Assembly: GCA_015295945.1 (NCBI GenBank)
Contig: DVED01000085.1
Location: forward strand, 1 to 64,000
Source: Oscillatoriales cyanobacterium M59_W2019_021
GTDB taxonomy: Bacteria; Cyanobacteriota; Cyanobacteriia; Cyanobacteriales; Geitlerinemataceae
Direction: 5' to 3'
Length of the DNA stretch: 64,000 bases
Part shown: one piece after another, positions 44,742 through 54,205 of the stretch
How positions within the stretch are numbered: position 1 is the first letter of the stretch
Layout: every line of letters starts with the position of its first letter
The notes under the pieces: generated by a model
What the model saw: only the letters and a program-made list of their open reading frames with translations
Told to the model about the DNA's origin: nothing
Database searches by the model: none
Made by a program: the position numbers and the translations under genes

Positions 44742-45596
44742 TTAATGCGGCGGTAATTCTAGGGGGAGAGATCCCAGCAACCCTTTGCGAAAATCCGTTA
44801 ATAATAATTTAGCGGCGCGATCGACCTCTCCGGAGGCGCGGAGTTGGGCGAGATGCTGAATGTACTCTTCGGCAGTCATCGGGGCGGGATCGATGCCGTA
44901 GCGCCTTTGTAGGGGATCTTTGGGCATCACCTCCGAATGGCGATCGCCCAACTCTACCAACAAATCCACAAAAGCCTGGGCAACCTCGTGCAACTGATAA
45001 GCCGCTTCGCCAATATCGTCGCAGATTGCCAGTTTCACCGCACCTTGTTGATTTTCTAACTTCCAGGGTAAAATTCCCGGCGCGTCGAGTAACTCCAGGC
45101 GATCGCCGATGCGAATCCAGCGCAACTGGCGCGTCACCCCCGGACGGCGGGCACTTTCCACCACCCGCCGCTTCAGCAGGCGATTGATCAGTGCCGATTT
45201 GCCCACGTTGGGAAAGCCGATTACCACTGCCCGCACCGCACGGGGTAACATCCCGCGATCGCGCCGCCGCAAATTCACCGACTCTCCCGCCTTCTGGGCT
45301 GCCCTCGCCACCGCCTCCACCCCCGTTCCGTGTTGGGCGTTGGTGAAGTACGGCTTTTCCCCTTGGCTTTCAAACCACACCTGCCAGCGATCGCGTGCCG
45401 CTTGGGGGATGGAATCCACCCGGTTGAGAACCAACACCCGCGCCTTTTCCCCAATCCACTGCGCCAATTGGGGATGGTGGGTGGCTAGGGGAATCCGGGC
45501 ATCCCGCACCTCTAAAACCACATCCACCCGCTTGAGTTGTTCTTTCAACTCGCGTTCGGCTTTGGCAATATGACCGGGATACCATTGGATTGTCAT
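44742..45596 (-). CDS. ylqF: YlqF/RbgA-type ribosome biogenesis GTPase
   Basis: 284 residues. Circularly permuted GTPase: the G4 motif (VLNRVD) comes before G1 (GFPNVGKSALIN) and G3 (DAPGI). It acts in late 50S subunit assembly, as known for RbgA/YlqF. N-terminal IQWYPGHIAKAERELKEQL is the family hallmark. ATG 45596 is chosen since the frame above it is repeat sequence. Monocistronic. Confidence 0.93.
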   Translation of the reverse strand: MTIQWYPGHIAKAERELKEQLKRVDVVLEVRDARIPLATHHPQLAQWIGEKARVLVLNRVDSIPQAARDRWQVWFESQGEKPYFTNAQHGTGVEAVARAAQKAGESVNLRRRDRGMLPRAVRAVVIGFPNVGKSALINRLLKRRVVESARRPGVTRQLRWIRIGDRLELLDAPGILPWKLENQQGAVKLAICDDIGEAAYQLHEVAQAFVDLLVELGDRHSEVMPKDPLQRRYGIDPAPMTAEEYIQHLAQLRASGEVDRAAKLLLTDFRKGLLGSLPLELPPH

Positions 45597-45627
45597 GGGA
45601 ATGAGGGGTTTGGGGTTGGGGGTGGGT

Positions 45628-45723
45628 AGGGGCGAAGCATAAGTGCTACGCACAGGCTTCGCCAACGGGCGATACGTTATTGGTTTAACCCTGAAGATCT
45701 TAATCCGAATGCTTCGCCCGTAC
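45628..45723. mobile_element. palindromic MITE-like repeat, copy 1
   Basis: Ends GGGGCGAAGCAT and CCGAATGCTTCGCCCG; the core GGGCGATACGTTATTGG and GGTTTAACCC matches a second copy at 62070-62140 in the same orientation. The left arm carries a 26-base GC-rich insertion. Non-coding. Confidence 0.65.
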
Positions 45724-45782
45724 TAGTAATAAGTAATAAGTGGTTTCTTCCCAATTACCGATTACCGATTACCCATTACCCA

Positions 45783-46187
45783 TTACGGCACGATCAACAC
45801 CGGACAGGGAGAGAGACTGATCACCCGATTAGTGACGCTATCGGCTGCGCCATCGTCGGTTAACCCCAACCCCCGCGTCCCCATGACGATTAAATCGGCT
45901 TCGATTTCGTCGGCAACATCGCAAATGGTAAACGAGGGTTTTCCTTGGCGTTCGATCGCTTCGGTTTCGATGCCTTGTTGGGCGAATAAATTGCGAACGG
46001 TTTCTAGAAGTTTGGCGATCGCTTCGGGGGAATTCATGGGGTCGGGTGGGGTGTCGGGTTCGGCGGGTTCGACGACAGAAACCACCACCAAGCGACTGTC
46101 GCAGGTTTTCACCAGCTTGGTCACCGTGTCGATCGCGTCGCGAGCCTCTCGGCTGCCATCCAAAGCAAATAAAACGGTTTTAAACAT
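45783..46187 (-). CDS. universal stress protein (UspA family)
   Basis: 134 residues, single Usp domain of the nucleotide-binding alpha/beta type. FKTVLFALDGSREARDAI at the start, VVVSVVEPAEPD, and the ATP-binding motif region LIVMGTRGLGLTDDGAADSV near the end, where the usual GS after the G-X9 spacer is replaced by AD. Good Shine-Dalgarno GGAGGG before ATG 46187. Role in stress response by family only. Confidence 0.9.
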   Translation of the reverse strand: MFKTVLFALDGSREARDAIDTVTKLVKTCDSRLVVVSVVEPAEPDTPPDPMNSPEAIAKLLETVRNLFAQQGIETEAIERQGKPSFTICDVADEIEADLIVMGTRGLGLTDDGAADSVTNRVISLSPCPVLIVP

Positions 46188-46328
46188 CCTAGTCCCTCCA
46201 GGGTACGGACTCCGGTAGAATATCAACGGAGCAAGGAACTATATCGAGTCGCCCGATTAGAGCTTATCGAAAAGCGTTTCACCTTGTAAACATCATAAAA
46301 ATAAAGAAATCATTAGGAGGTTCGAGCC

Positions 46329-47534
46329 GTGTCTAAGAAAACTGTAGCAAATTTGTCGGCAGCCGATTTATCTGGTAAGCGGGTTTTGGTGCGGGTAGAC
46401 TTTAACGTTCCATTAGACGATGCTGGCAACATTACCGACGATACCCGCATCCGCGCGGCTTTACCCACCATTAGGGATTTGGTAGGCAAAGGCGCGAAAG
46501 TGATCCTCGCCAGCCACTTCGGGCGTCCCAAGGGGAAAGTGAACGACAGTATGCGTCTGACTCCCGTTGCCAAACGCCTTTCGGAATTGCTGGACCAACC
46601 TGTGGTGAAATGCGATGACTGTATCGGCGAAGCGGTAGAAGCGGCAGTGGGTAAAATGGCAAACGGCGACGTGCTGTTGCTGGAGAACGTGCGCTTCTAC
46701 GCCGAAGAAGAAGCCAACGATCCCGAATTTGCCAAGAAGCTGGCATCCGTGGCGGATGTCTACGTTAACGATGCATTCGGCACCGCACACCGCGCCCATG
46801 CTTCCACGGAAGGCGTCACGAAATACATCGATACTTGCGTGGCGGGGCTGTTGATCGAAAAAGAATTGGAGTTCTTGCAAAACGCTATCGAGAATCCCCA
46901 ACGTCCTCTAGCGGCGATCGTAGGCGGTTCCAAGGTTTCTAGCAAAATCGGCGTCATCGAAACCCTGTTGGATAAGGTAGACAAACTGCTCATCGGCGGC
47001 GGGATGATCTTTACCTTCTACAAGGCTCGCGGTTTGAGCGTTGGGAAGTCTTTGGTGGAAGAAGATAAGCTGGAATTGGCGAAAACGTTGGAAGCGAAGG
47101 CTAAAGAGAAAGGCGTTGCCTTATTACTACCCACGGATGTGGTGGTTGCCGATGCCTTCTCCGCCGACGCCAATACGCAAACCGTCAGTATCGAAAATAT
47201 TCCCGATGGCTGGATGGGATTGGATATCGGTCCGGATTCGGTGAAGGTCTTCCAAGACGCTTTAGCCGATTGCAAATCGGTGATTTGGAACGGTCCGATG
47301 GGCGTGTTCGAGATCGATAAGTTTGCGGTGGGAACCGAAGCGATCGCCCGTTCCCTGGCAGAACTGACCGCTCAAGGAGCCATTACCATTATCGGCGGTG
47401 GCGACTCGGTGGCAGCCGTAGAAAAAGTGGGCGTTGCCGATAAAATGAGCCACATTTCCACGGGTGGCGGTGCCAGCTTGGAATTGCTCGAAGGCAAAGT
47501 CTTGCCGGGAATTGCTGCCCTGGATGAAGCGTAA
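46329..47534 (+). CDS. pgk: phosphoglycerate kinase
   Basis: 401 residues, ATP-linked enzyme of glycolysis and the Calvin cycle. [17 protein letters not shown], the substrate-binding EEANDPEFA region, [13 protein letters not shown] and the nucleotide site [11 protein letters not shown] are all intact. Start is GTG 46329 with Shine-Dalgarno AGGAGG. A strong terminator follows. Confidence 0.97.
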   Translation: MSKKTVANLSAADLSGKRVLVRVDFNVPLDDAGNITDDTRIRAALPTIRDLVGKGAKVILASHFGRPKGKVNDSMRLTPVAKRLSELLDQPVVKCDDCIGEAVEAAVGKMANGDVLLLENVRFYAEEEANDPEFAKKLASVADVYVNDAFGTAHRAHASTEGVTKYIDTCVAGLLIEKELEFLQNAIENPQRPLAAIVGGSKVSSKIGVIETLLDKVDKLLIGGGMIFTFYKARGLSVGKSLVEEDKLELAKTLEAKAKEKGVALLLPTDVVVADAFSADANTQTVSIENIPDGWMGLDIGPDSVKVFQDALADCKSVIWNGPMGVFEIDKFAVGTEAIARSLAELTAQGAITIIGGGDSVAAVEKVGVADKMSHISTGGGASLELLEGKVLPGIAALDEA

Positions 47535-47875
47535 TCGAGGGGAAAGGGCGATCGTTGGGATCTAACGGGTTTGCCGATCGTCCGCTCGTCGCATCTCCAT
47601 CGCGTTGTCGGATTGAGATCGTTAAGAGAACCCCGGTTTCTGCGAGAAACCGGGGTTTTTCAGCAAATTTGAATGGGTGAGATTAGACTGTATAGCAATA
47701 ACCATTAACATCAGTATGGGTTAAGCGACTGAATCCCTTGACGGGAATTTGGGGCGGATCGTGGGTCATGGGTTATCGGCAAAAATCTTCTCCCCCTGCT
47801 CCCCCTCACCAGAAACTGTCCGATCTCGTACTGACGCTATATCGACGATCGTTACCCATCGGGAGGGAAAATGAC
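47535..47875. other. intergenic region after pgk
   Basis: Contains the pgk terminator, a stretch with TAGCAATAACCATTAAC, and filler CTCCCCCTGCTCCCCCT at 47785-47805. GGGAGGG serves as ribosome binding site of the acyltransferase gene. No gene is supported. Confidence 0.5.
47629..47660 (+). terminator. rho-independent terminator of pgk
   Basis: AACCCCGGTTTCT, loop GCG, AGAAACCGGGGTTTTT: a perfect 13-bp stem with a T tract, about 95 bases after the stop codon. Confidence 0.92.
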
Positions 47876-48646
47876 ATGACTACTGAATCGCCAGACTGGA
47901 AACGGATTGAGAAAACGCCGCTGAGCGAACAACTCAATCAAGGCAATATGTCGCTGTTGCAGCGATATCAATATAAAGTCCTCGGTCACGATCGCTTGTT
48001 GCCATTTTTACAGTACGAATTGGCAACAATCCTGTTTGGGAACTTGTCGGGAAGTGTGGGATATGTGCTGCGAAAATCTAGCTATAAAAAGCTGTTTAAA
48101 TCCGTGGGTGCTGGGATGATTGTCGGTAAGGGGATTGCCATGCGCCATCCCGGAAATATCGTATTGGGCGATCGGGTGGCGATCGACGATTACGTGCTGT
48201 TAGATGCCAGCGGTGCGGGATCGGAGGGGATTACCATCGGTAATGATGTCATTATCTCCCGCAATTGCGTGATTCAGGGCAAAACCGGTCCGGTGGCGAT
48301 CGGCGATCGTACCGATCTCGGCTGCAATGTCATTCTCTCCTCGGGGATGGGAATTTATATCGGCAGTTCCGTGTTGATTGCCGGGAACTGTTACATCGGC
48401 GGCGGGCGCTATATTAGCGATCGCCTGGATATTCCTATGATGGAACAAGGACTGTATTCCAAAGGTCCGGTGGTCATCGGTGACGACGTGTGGTTGGGTG
48501 CTGGGGCGATCGTCTTAGACGGCGTGAAGGTGGGCAAAGGCTGTATTGTGGGTGCGGGTGCTGTCGTCACCAAGGATTTGCCCGATTACGCCATCGCTAC
48601 TGGCGTTCCGGCGAAAGTCCTCAAATTGCGAGAACCCAAGCCTTAG
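47876..48646 (+). CDS. hexapeptide-repeat acyltransferase
   Basis: 256 residues, left-handed beta-helix acetyl/acyltransferase. An N-terminal helical part (1-75, [17 protein letters not shown]) precedes repeated hexapeptides from about 75 to 245 ([41 protein letters not shown]). The insertion [14 protein letters not shown] in the helix is typical of sugar or serine-type acyltransferases. The substrate cannot be told. I start at ATG 47876 (Shine-Dalgarno GGGAGGG); the longer frame covers repeats. Confidence 0.85.
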   Translation: MTTESPDWKRIEKTPLSEQLNQGNMSLLQRYQYKVLGHDRLLPFLQYELATILFGNLSGSVGYVLRKSSYKKLFKSVGAGMIVGKGIAMRHPGNIVLGDRVAIDDYVLLDASGAGSEGITIGNDVIISRNCVIQGKTGPVAIGDRTDLGCNVILSSGMGIYIGSSVLIAGNCYIGGGRYISDRLDIPMMEQGLYSKGPVVIGDDVWLGAGAIVLDGVKVGKGCIVGAGAVVTKDLPDYAIATGVPAKVLKLREPKP

Positions 48647-48694
48647 AAACCAATACGGTTAAGACCTGGCGATGGGAAACGCGGCTCCAGAATC

Positions 48695-48782
48695 CAAGTC
48701 CCCTCTTCGGGTTTCTCCTTTGGAGACGCTACGCGAACGGCAGTTGTTCCTGGGGGAAACCCCCAAGACCACACTGCACTCA
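48695..48782. repeat. TTTCTCCTTTGGAGACGCTACGCG-type repeat
   Basis: CCCCTCTTCGGG, TTTGGAGACGCTACGCGAAC, then GTTCCTGGGGGAAACCCCCAAGACC. Internal palindromes TCTCCTTTGGAGA and GGGGGAAACCCCC. It looks like a dispersed cyanobacterial repeat; only one copy is clear in this window. Confidence 0.5.
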
Positions 48783-48972
48783 CCTACTCGGACTCAATGA
48801 ATTTTCAATCCGCACAGGTGAAGCAGTCCGACCTTAAGGTGGAGCTTTCAATGTTTCTAAGCCATTCATGTCGATCGACTTATAGGGCGATCGACAAACC
48901 CGATGTAACAATTTGTATTGATCGCGGTAATTGGGGGGTCGGCAGGCAGAAACCCAGATAAGAAGCACGACC

Positions 48973-49015
48973 AGACTCCGAGATCCCTTATTTCTCCGAG
49001 GGATCTTCGGGGTCT
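48973..49015 (+). terminator. long hairpin, possible terminator of a small RNA
   Basis: AGACTCCGAGATCCCT pairs with AGGGATCTTCGGGGTCT, then TCTCTTC. No gene upstream on this strand ends within 300 bases, so it may close a short non-coding transcript that begins near 48890, but a promoter is not clear. Confidence 0.4.
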
Positions 49016-49124
49016 TCTCTTCGCCTTGTACCATTTTTCCAAATTCTTAAGAGAGATCGTTCCCTGTCTCTCACTATTTTTGAAAAATGGTATTAGAAGA
49101 AGGGCAACCGATCGAACTCAACCC

Positions 49125-49783
49125 ATGTCTCTCTTTCACCCCAAACGCCACCTCCTCTTTCTCCTGGTTGCCACGCCTCTGATGTGGGGTCAACCGAAGG
49201 TCGCTGACTCGATGCAGAACAGTGTCCCAGAGGTTCCGGTGTTGGCGCAAACGGCAGCAGAAGATGGAAGAGGGCGATCGATTGGTCTCAGAAGGTCTTC
49301 AAGTCTGGGAAACAGGTCAACTTCAGGCTGCACTAGAGCGCCTTCAGCAGGCATAATCTATCGGGAACCGGGCGTTCGCGAAGCGTTATCGCCCTCACTC
49401 CGGGCAACACCTCGCGAGGTCTGGTTCCCAATCTCCTCGATGGCAACGATGGTTTCCTCACCGCCCAGGAAATTTTGAGCATGAACCTCAACGCCGATTT
49501 GATGGTGCTGAGTGCCTGCGATACGGGACGGGGGAAAATTACCGGAGATGGAGTGGTGGGGTTGTCCCGTTCCCTGGTGACTGCCGGAGTATCCAGTTTG
49601 GTGGTGTCTTTGTGGCAAGTGCCCGACGCTTCCACCGCAGATTTGATGACTCACTTTTATAACAATCTGCAACAAGGACTTGATAAAGCTACCGCCTTGC
49701 GAAATGCCATGCTGACCGCCCGATCAACCCATCCCGATCCCGTGCATTGGGCGGCATTTACCTTAATCGGCGAAATCGAGTAA
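49125..49783 (+). pseudogene. remnant of a TPR-CHAT protein
   Basis: ATG 49125 starts a signal peptide (MSLFHPKRHLLFLLVATPLM). After about residue 45 the frame is lost, but the next frame continues with EGDRLVSEGLQVWETGQLQA, a typical first TPR, until a stop near 49355. A third frame (49388-49783) supplies only the end of a CHAT caspase-like domain: GFLTAQEILSMNLNADLMV, LSACDTGRGKI with the catalytic Cys, VVSLWQVPD and AAFTLIGEIE. The TPR array and the CHAT His are missing. The final 102 codons have a TTG at 49475 and might be expressed, but a working protease is unlikely. Confidence 0.8.
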
Positions 49784-49874
49784 ACTGCGATCGCCCCAGA
49801 GCGATCGATCGTCTCGTTAACATCGAAATCTCCACTGGGAAAACTGCACTGTTTTACCTTCTGCCTTTCGCGAT

Positions 49875-50426
49875 ATGAACGATCTATTAAAAGGAGTCAA
49901 CCTGTACCTAGTCGGGATGATGGGAGCGGGAAAAAGTACGATCGGTCAATTACTCGCCACGGAATTGGGCTATCGCTTTTTCGACACCGATACCCTCATC
50001 GAACAGGTGGCGCAACAGTCCATTACCGAAATCTTCGATCGCGACGGGGAAGAAGCCTTTCGCCAACTGGAAAGTCAAGTGCTGGGCGAACTTTCGAGAT
50101 ACCATCACTGCGTTGTTGCCACCGGAGGGGGAATCGTCACGAGATCGATGAATTGGAGCTATCTGCAACACGGCATCGTCCTCTGGTTGGACGTTCCCGT
50201 CGCCCAACTCCATCGCCGCTTGCAAGACGATCTCACGCGCCCTCTGCTGCGAGATCCCGATCCCCAAGCTAAATTGCAAACCTTACTCGATCGCCGCCAT
50301 TCCTTATACGCCCAAGCCGACGTTCGCTTGCCAGTGGGAGAAGGAGAAACGCCAGAAGACCTAGTTCCACGGGCGATCGAAGAAATTCGCAAAGTGTTGC
50401 GATCGCCAACGGTCGATCAGAATTAA
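49875..50426 (+). CDS. aroK: shikimate kinase
   Basis: 183 residues. Phosphorylates shikimate with ATP in chorismate synthesis. Walker A GMMGAGKST, shikimate-binding FDTDTLIE and GGGIVTR, and LID-region RDLTRPLL-like LTRPLLRD are present. Normal length. Followed after 38 bases by the prenyltransferase gene, which uses 4-hydroxybenzoate, a chorismate product. Confidence 0.95.
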   Translation: MNDLLKGVNLYLVGMMGAGKSTIGQLLATELGYRFFDTDTLIEQVAQQSITEIFDRDGEEAFRQLESQVLGELSRYHHCVVATGGGIVTRSMNWSYLQHGIVLWLDVPVAQLHRRLQDDLTRPLLRDPDPQAKLQTLLDRRHSLYAQADVRLPVGEGETPEDLVPRAIEEIRKVLRSPTVDQN

Positions 50427-50464
50427 CAATAATATAAGACAGACGACTCGATTTCAGACGTATT

Positions 50465-51355
50465 ATGGTGGCACAGCCTCAATCCGAACCGACTTGGAAG
50501 ACGATCGTGCGATTGCTGCGGTGGGATAAACCTGCCGGACGGTTGATTTTAATGGTTCCGGCGCTGTGGGCGCTGGTGTTGGCGGCACGGGGAACGCCTC
50601 CTCTGCCACTGATCGCGATCGTGGTTTTGGGAACCCTGGCAACGAGCGCCTTGGGTTGCGTTGTCAACGATTTGTGGGATCGCAATATCGATCCGCAGGT
50701 GGAACGCACTCGCAACCGTCCCCTAGCTGCGCGGGCGCTGTCGGTGAAGATAGGGATTGCGATCGCCATCGTGGCGTTGGCGTGTGCGGCGGGTTTGGCG
50801 CTGTATCTCAACCCATTGAGTTTTGCCCTGTGTGCGGCGGCGGTTCCGGTCATTCTCCTATATCCGGGAGCCAAGCGCGTTTTTCCCGTTCCCCAGTTGG
50901 TTTTGTCGATCGCCTGGGGATTTGCCGTTTTGATTACTTGGAGTGCCGTCACGGGCAATTTAGAGCCGGAAACGGGCTGGTTGTGGGGGGCGACGGTACT
51001 GTGGACCCTGGGATTCGATACCGTCTACGCCATGTCCGATCGTGAAGACGATCGCCAAATCGGGATTAACTCCAGCGCCCTGTTTTTCGGCGACTACGCG
51101 GCGGAAGCTGTAGGGGTTTTCTTTGCCGGAACCGTCGCGTTGCTGGCACAATTGGGGGCGACGATGCACCTGCACTGGAGTTTTTGGCTGACCCTGGCGG
51201 CAGCGGGTGCGGCTTGGATTTGGCAGTACCTGCGCCTGCGGCAAGCGGATTTACCCCGCCCCGCCTACGGGGAAATTTTCGCGCAGAATGTCTGGATCGG
51301 TTTTATCTTGTTAGGGGGGATGATTTTGGGGGAGTTGTTAGTGGTTAGTGGTTAG
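50465..51355 (+). CDS. 4-hydroxybenzoate polyprenyltransferase (UbiA family)
   Basis: 296 residues with about eight membrane helices. Attaches the polyprenyl chain to 4-hydroxybenzoate in cyanobacterial plastoquinone-9 synthesis (homologue of Synechocystis slr0926). The two Asp-rich motifs that bind diphosphate-Mg are intact: NDLWDRNIDPQVERTRNRP and AMSDREDDRQIG. Gap of 38 bases from aroK on the same strand, so probably one transcript. The last codons (LLVVSG) are read from a TTAGTGGTTAGTGGTTAG repeat, which also supplies the stop. Confidence 0.92.
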   Translation: MVAQPQSEPTWKTIVRLLRWDKPAGRLILMVPALWALVLAARGTPPLPLIAIVVLGTLATSALGCVVNDLWDRNIDPQVERTRNRPLAARALSVKIGIAIAIVALACAAGLALYLNPLSFALCAAAVPVILLYPGAKRVFPVPQLVLSIAWGFAVLITWSAVTGNLEPETGWLWGATVLWTLGFDTVYAMSDREDDRQIGINSSALFFGDYAAEAVGVFFAGTVALLAQLGATMHLHWSFWLTLAAAGAAWIWQYLRLRQADLPRPAYGEIFAQNVWIGFILLGGMILGELLVVSG

Positions 51356-51375
51356 TTGCAAAGAACTAATGACCA

Positions 51376-51642
51376 ATGACCCATTGGGAAATTAAACCGG
51401 AACTAGTGCGGCTATTGTCGGATATTACCGGACAACCGTTACGATCGCCCCAAATTACGCCACTCTTCGTTTTTTTTGACAGCGTTGGCGATCGTCTTAC
51501 GCGGTATGATCGTTATGGATAAAGTGGTGGCGGCGGAGGAAGAACAACGGCAACGGGAAATGCTGGTTCGGTTTTTAACGCCAGAAACGGGAATTGCGCC
51601 AATGGTGCGATGGGCGCTCGAAGGGGTAGAACGACAGCAGAT
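51376..51642 (+). pseudogene. frameshifted, truncated gene, possibly TerB-like
   Basis: From ATG 51376 the frame reads MTHWEIKPELVRLLSDI and stops shortly after a run of eight T residues at about 51470-51477. Removing one T restores LTALAIVLRGMIVMDKVVAAEEEQRQREMLVRF, helical and reminiscent of tellurite-resistance TerB-type proteins (weak match). The frame then runs into the antisense of the next gene, so the C-terminus is missing. It could instead be a sequencing error at the T run, but the missing end argues for decay. The start codon lies in the TGACCAATGACC repeat. Confidence 0.5.
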
Positions 51643-52053
51643 TTACGGAATTGGAACCACGAACTGTTGGTTGGCACGCACCAAACAAATGGCGTCGCGA
51701 TCGTCCAAACTGACTTTGAGCCAAGGCAAACCGCGATCGTCGTGGATAAAGGCAAAACCCGCCGGGGTGATGTTGGATGTTAACACCGTCCCGGCTTCAA
51801 AGCGGCGGACGATCGCCCAGTCTTGGATCTTCAAATCGGGAAACCGGGCGTCCGGGGAATACCAAGGGTCGGAAATCCCCTCGGACCAGCGACAGTTCAA
51901 TCCTGCGGGATCGAGATCGGCGACCCGCCAAAGTCGGTGGCTGGTACGGGGGTAGTCTCCTTCGGCGTTGGGTTGGGGAATGGGCATTTGCGCGTTGGCT
52001 GCGGAGGCGAGGGCGATCGTCCCGACCAAAATGGCGGCAATTAGGCGTTGCAT
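51643..52053 (-). CDS. exported protein of unknown function
   Basis: 136 residues with a signal peptide cleaved after ALASAANA (about residue 21). The mature part has two cysteines (LNCRW and AICLV) that could pair and a SH3-like beta pattern (FEAGTVLTSNITPAGFAFIHDDRGLPWLKV). I do not recognise the family. Likely periplasmic. Confidence 0.7.
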   Translation of the reverse strand: MQRLIAAILVGTIALASAANAQMPIPQPNAEGDYPRTSHRLWRVADLDPAGLNCRWSEGISDPWYSPDARFPDLKIQDWAIVRRFEAGTVLTSNITPAGFAFIHDDRGLPWLKVSLDDRDAICLVRANQQFVVPIP

Positions 52054-52248
52054 GGTTGGCGTCGGAAATTAATCCGACGTTACAAATTTATCGATATAGC
52101 TGTTGCCAGATCGGTGAGGACACAGGTAAAAGCTAAAACCTTTACCCATCAGTCTTTTTCCTTCTGCATTCTGCTACACCTTAAACTTCACCTTTTTTAC
52201 CTGGAAATCCGGAAATTTTAGAGTCAAGTGAGAGGCGAGATATGAGTT

Positions 52249-52755
52249 TTATCGGGGGATGGGTTGTCTCACCTTCAGGCGCAAAAACTGTCGGAACTCC
52301 GAAATGCGATCGGAACTGCCCAAGGCTCGTTTGGGCAAAACTCCATACAAATTCTGGTTGGGATAAATCAAAAACAGATTGGGCGTTTCCAGAAAATGCG
52401 TGTAAACGTGCCACTTGATTCGGGCTTGAATGCTGTCAGAATGATAGACCAACCAGTCCTCGGTAATTTCGAGCAAAATGGGTTCGCGCAAAACGGGATG
52501 GCTCCTCCACAAACCGGGAAAAAACAATCGGTGATACACGTCGGGAATCAAACAAATTCCTACGCCGATCGATAAGATGCCCAAAAATAACGAAATCGGG
52601 CGATCGCCTCGGGGGGCGACGATGTACAAAAAGCCAACCAACACCAACAACCCAGCCACCAGCCACAAAAGCCAGTAACTGATTCGCTGCGACTGATAGT
52701 TCGCTCTGTACGCCTCTTGATAATCTTGATTGGTTAGGCGATACTCCAGGTTCAC
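52249..52755 (-). CDS. YcxB-like membrane protein
   Basis: 168 residues. Two membrane helices (about 26-46 and 54-74) in the N-terminal third follow the motif YRLTNQDYQEAYRANY, then a cytosolic beta-rich YcxB-type domain (ILLEITEDWLVYHSDSIQARIKW; LPKRAL). Function of the family is unknown. Alone on the minus strand. Confidence 0.75.
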   Translation of the reverse strand: MNLEYRLTNQDYQEAYRANYQSQRISYWLLWLVAGLLVLVGFLYIVAPRGDRPISLFLGILSIGVGICLIPDVYHRLFFPGLWRSHPVLREPILLEITEDWLVYHSDSIQARIKWHVYTHFLETPNLFLIYPNQNLYGVLPKRALGSSDRISEFRQFLRLKVRQPIPR

Positions 52756-52885
52756 GAGTTAAGGGAGATCGACGATCTCAGTGAGTAGTTTGCCGGTGAG
52801 GAGCGAAATTTTTCTCAAAGTTTACAAGATTCTGCCCGGAAAACCTACTGTTTTAGGAGTTCAGGAGACAGCGATCGGTGACCCA

Positions 52886-54016
52886 TTACCCATTACCCCG
52901 TCGATAAAAGGGTTTTTTCACCACCACTGCCGGATAGGTTTTCCCGCGAATTTCCACTTGTAATGCCGTGCCGACTTTGCCCAATTCGGGGGGGACGTAA
53001 GCTAAGGCGATCGGATATCCTAGGGTGGGCGAGGGGGCGCCGCTGGTCACTTCCCCAACTTGTTCCCCGTTGTACACCACCGGATAGCCGTGACGGGCGA
53101 TGTGGCGTCCCTCCATTTTCAGTCCCACCAACCGCCGCGTTAACCCGTCTTGTTGCTGTCGTTCCAACGCTTCCCGACCGATAAAATCGCCCTTGCGATC
53201 GAGATGTACCAACCATTTCAAACCCGCTTCTAGAGGCGTGGTGGTATTATCGATATCCTGACCGTAGAGTGCCATTGCCGCTTCCAGGCGTAAGGTATCC
53301 CGCGCCCCCAACCCGCAGGGGGTCACACCCGCCTCCACGAGCGATCGCCACAGCACTTTACCGATGGGCGGATCGACCATAATCTCGAATCCATCTTCCC
53401 CGGTATATCCCGTGCGTGCCACGATCGAAGGTTGACCCAAGACGATGGTTTCGACGTGACCGAATGCTGACAACTTCGATAAATCGGCAGTCACGAACGG
53501 TTGCAAATACTCGGCGGCTCGCGGTCCTTGCAGGGCAACGAGGACGCGGTTTTGAGTCAAATCTCGGAAAAAGAGTCCTTCGGGGTTGAGATGCTCTAAA
53601 ATCCAGGCTTTATCGCGATCGCGCGTTGCCGCATTGACGATCGCCAATCCCCGATGTTCCCCCGCACTGTTTTGCCCTTGGTAGTAAAAAATCCAGTCGT
53701 CTATAATCGTGCCGTCTGGGGTTAACAAAACGGTGTACTGTGCTTGACCCGGTTTTAGGCGGCTCAGATCCGACGGCACGAGAGCTTGCAGTTGGTCGAG
53801 CAGGTGTTTGCCTTTGAACGAAAATTTGCCCATGTGGGAAATATCGAAAATCCCGGCATCCGTTCTCACGGCTTGGTGTTCTTGCGTAATTCCGCTAAAT
53901 TGAACGGGCATTTCCCATCCGGCAAACGGGGTCATGCGAGCGTTTAACTCCCGACACGCCTCAAACAAATAGGTGCGTACGGGTCGGGTCGGTTGGCTTC
54001 CTGGAGATTGCGTCAC
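52886..54016 (-). CDS. gcvT: aminomethyltransferase, glycine cleavage T protein
   Basis: 376 residues. Transfers the methylene group from aminomethyl-lipoyl H protein to tetrahydrofolate, releasing ammonia; part of photorespiratory glycine breakdown. FAGWEMPVQFSG at the N-terminus, DISHMGKF, the catalytic-Asp region GTIIDDWIFY, ARTGYTGEDGFEI and the RRLVGLKMEGR C-terminal domain. The start is GTG 54016; the longer frame has unconserved residues. No glycine riboswitch is visible upstream. gcvH and gcvP are not here. Confidence 0.95.
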   Translation of the reverse strand: MTQSPGSQPTRPVRTYLFEACRELNARMTPFAGWEMPVQFSGITQEHQAVRTDAGIFDISHMGKFSFKGKHLLDQLQALVPSDLSRLKPGQAQYTVLLTPDGTIIDDWIFYYQGQNSAGEHRGLAIVNAATRDRDKAWILEHLNPEGLFFRDLTQNRVLVALQGPRAAEYLQPFVTADLSKLSAFGHVETIVLGQPSIVARTGYTGEDGFEIMVDPPIGKVLWRSLVEAGVTPCGLGARDTLRLEAAMALYGQDIDNTTTPLEAGLKWLVHLDRKGDFIGREALERQQQDGLTRRLVGLKMEGRHIARHGYPVVYNGEQVGEVTSGAPSPTLGYPIALAYVPPELGKVGTALQVEIRGKTYPAVVVKKPFYRRGNG

Positions 54017-54205
54017 GAGCCGTTCTATCCTTTTTGGGTTTACGTGTCTTAATATTTTTATAATGACCCACGCTTTAGGGCAAGATCCCACCGAGGAATT
54101 GTCACTCAATTGACCGATCGCCCTCGCCACGGTCGCCAGAAGATTCGTGTATGATTGTAAAGATTAAAGCGCCAGTTCCTCTATAATTACCGATCTCGAT
54201 CGCCC

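Larger units (their letters stand above)
48647..49124. other. intergenic region with repeats and hairpins
   Basis: A 478-base gap. Holds a repeat at 48695-48782, a hairpin GTCGATCG/CGATCGAC at 48870-48895, and a long hairpin at 48973-49015. No protein gene is supported up to the CHAT pseudogene. Confidence 0.55.

Noticed and set aside
54017-54130. Glycine riboswitch before gcvT
   Set aside because: The leader is short and lacks the paired aptamer motifs.
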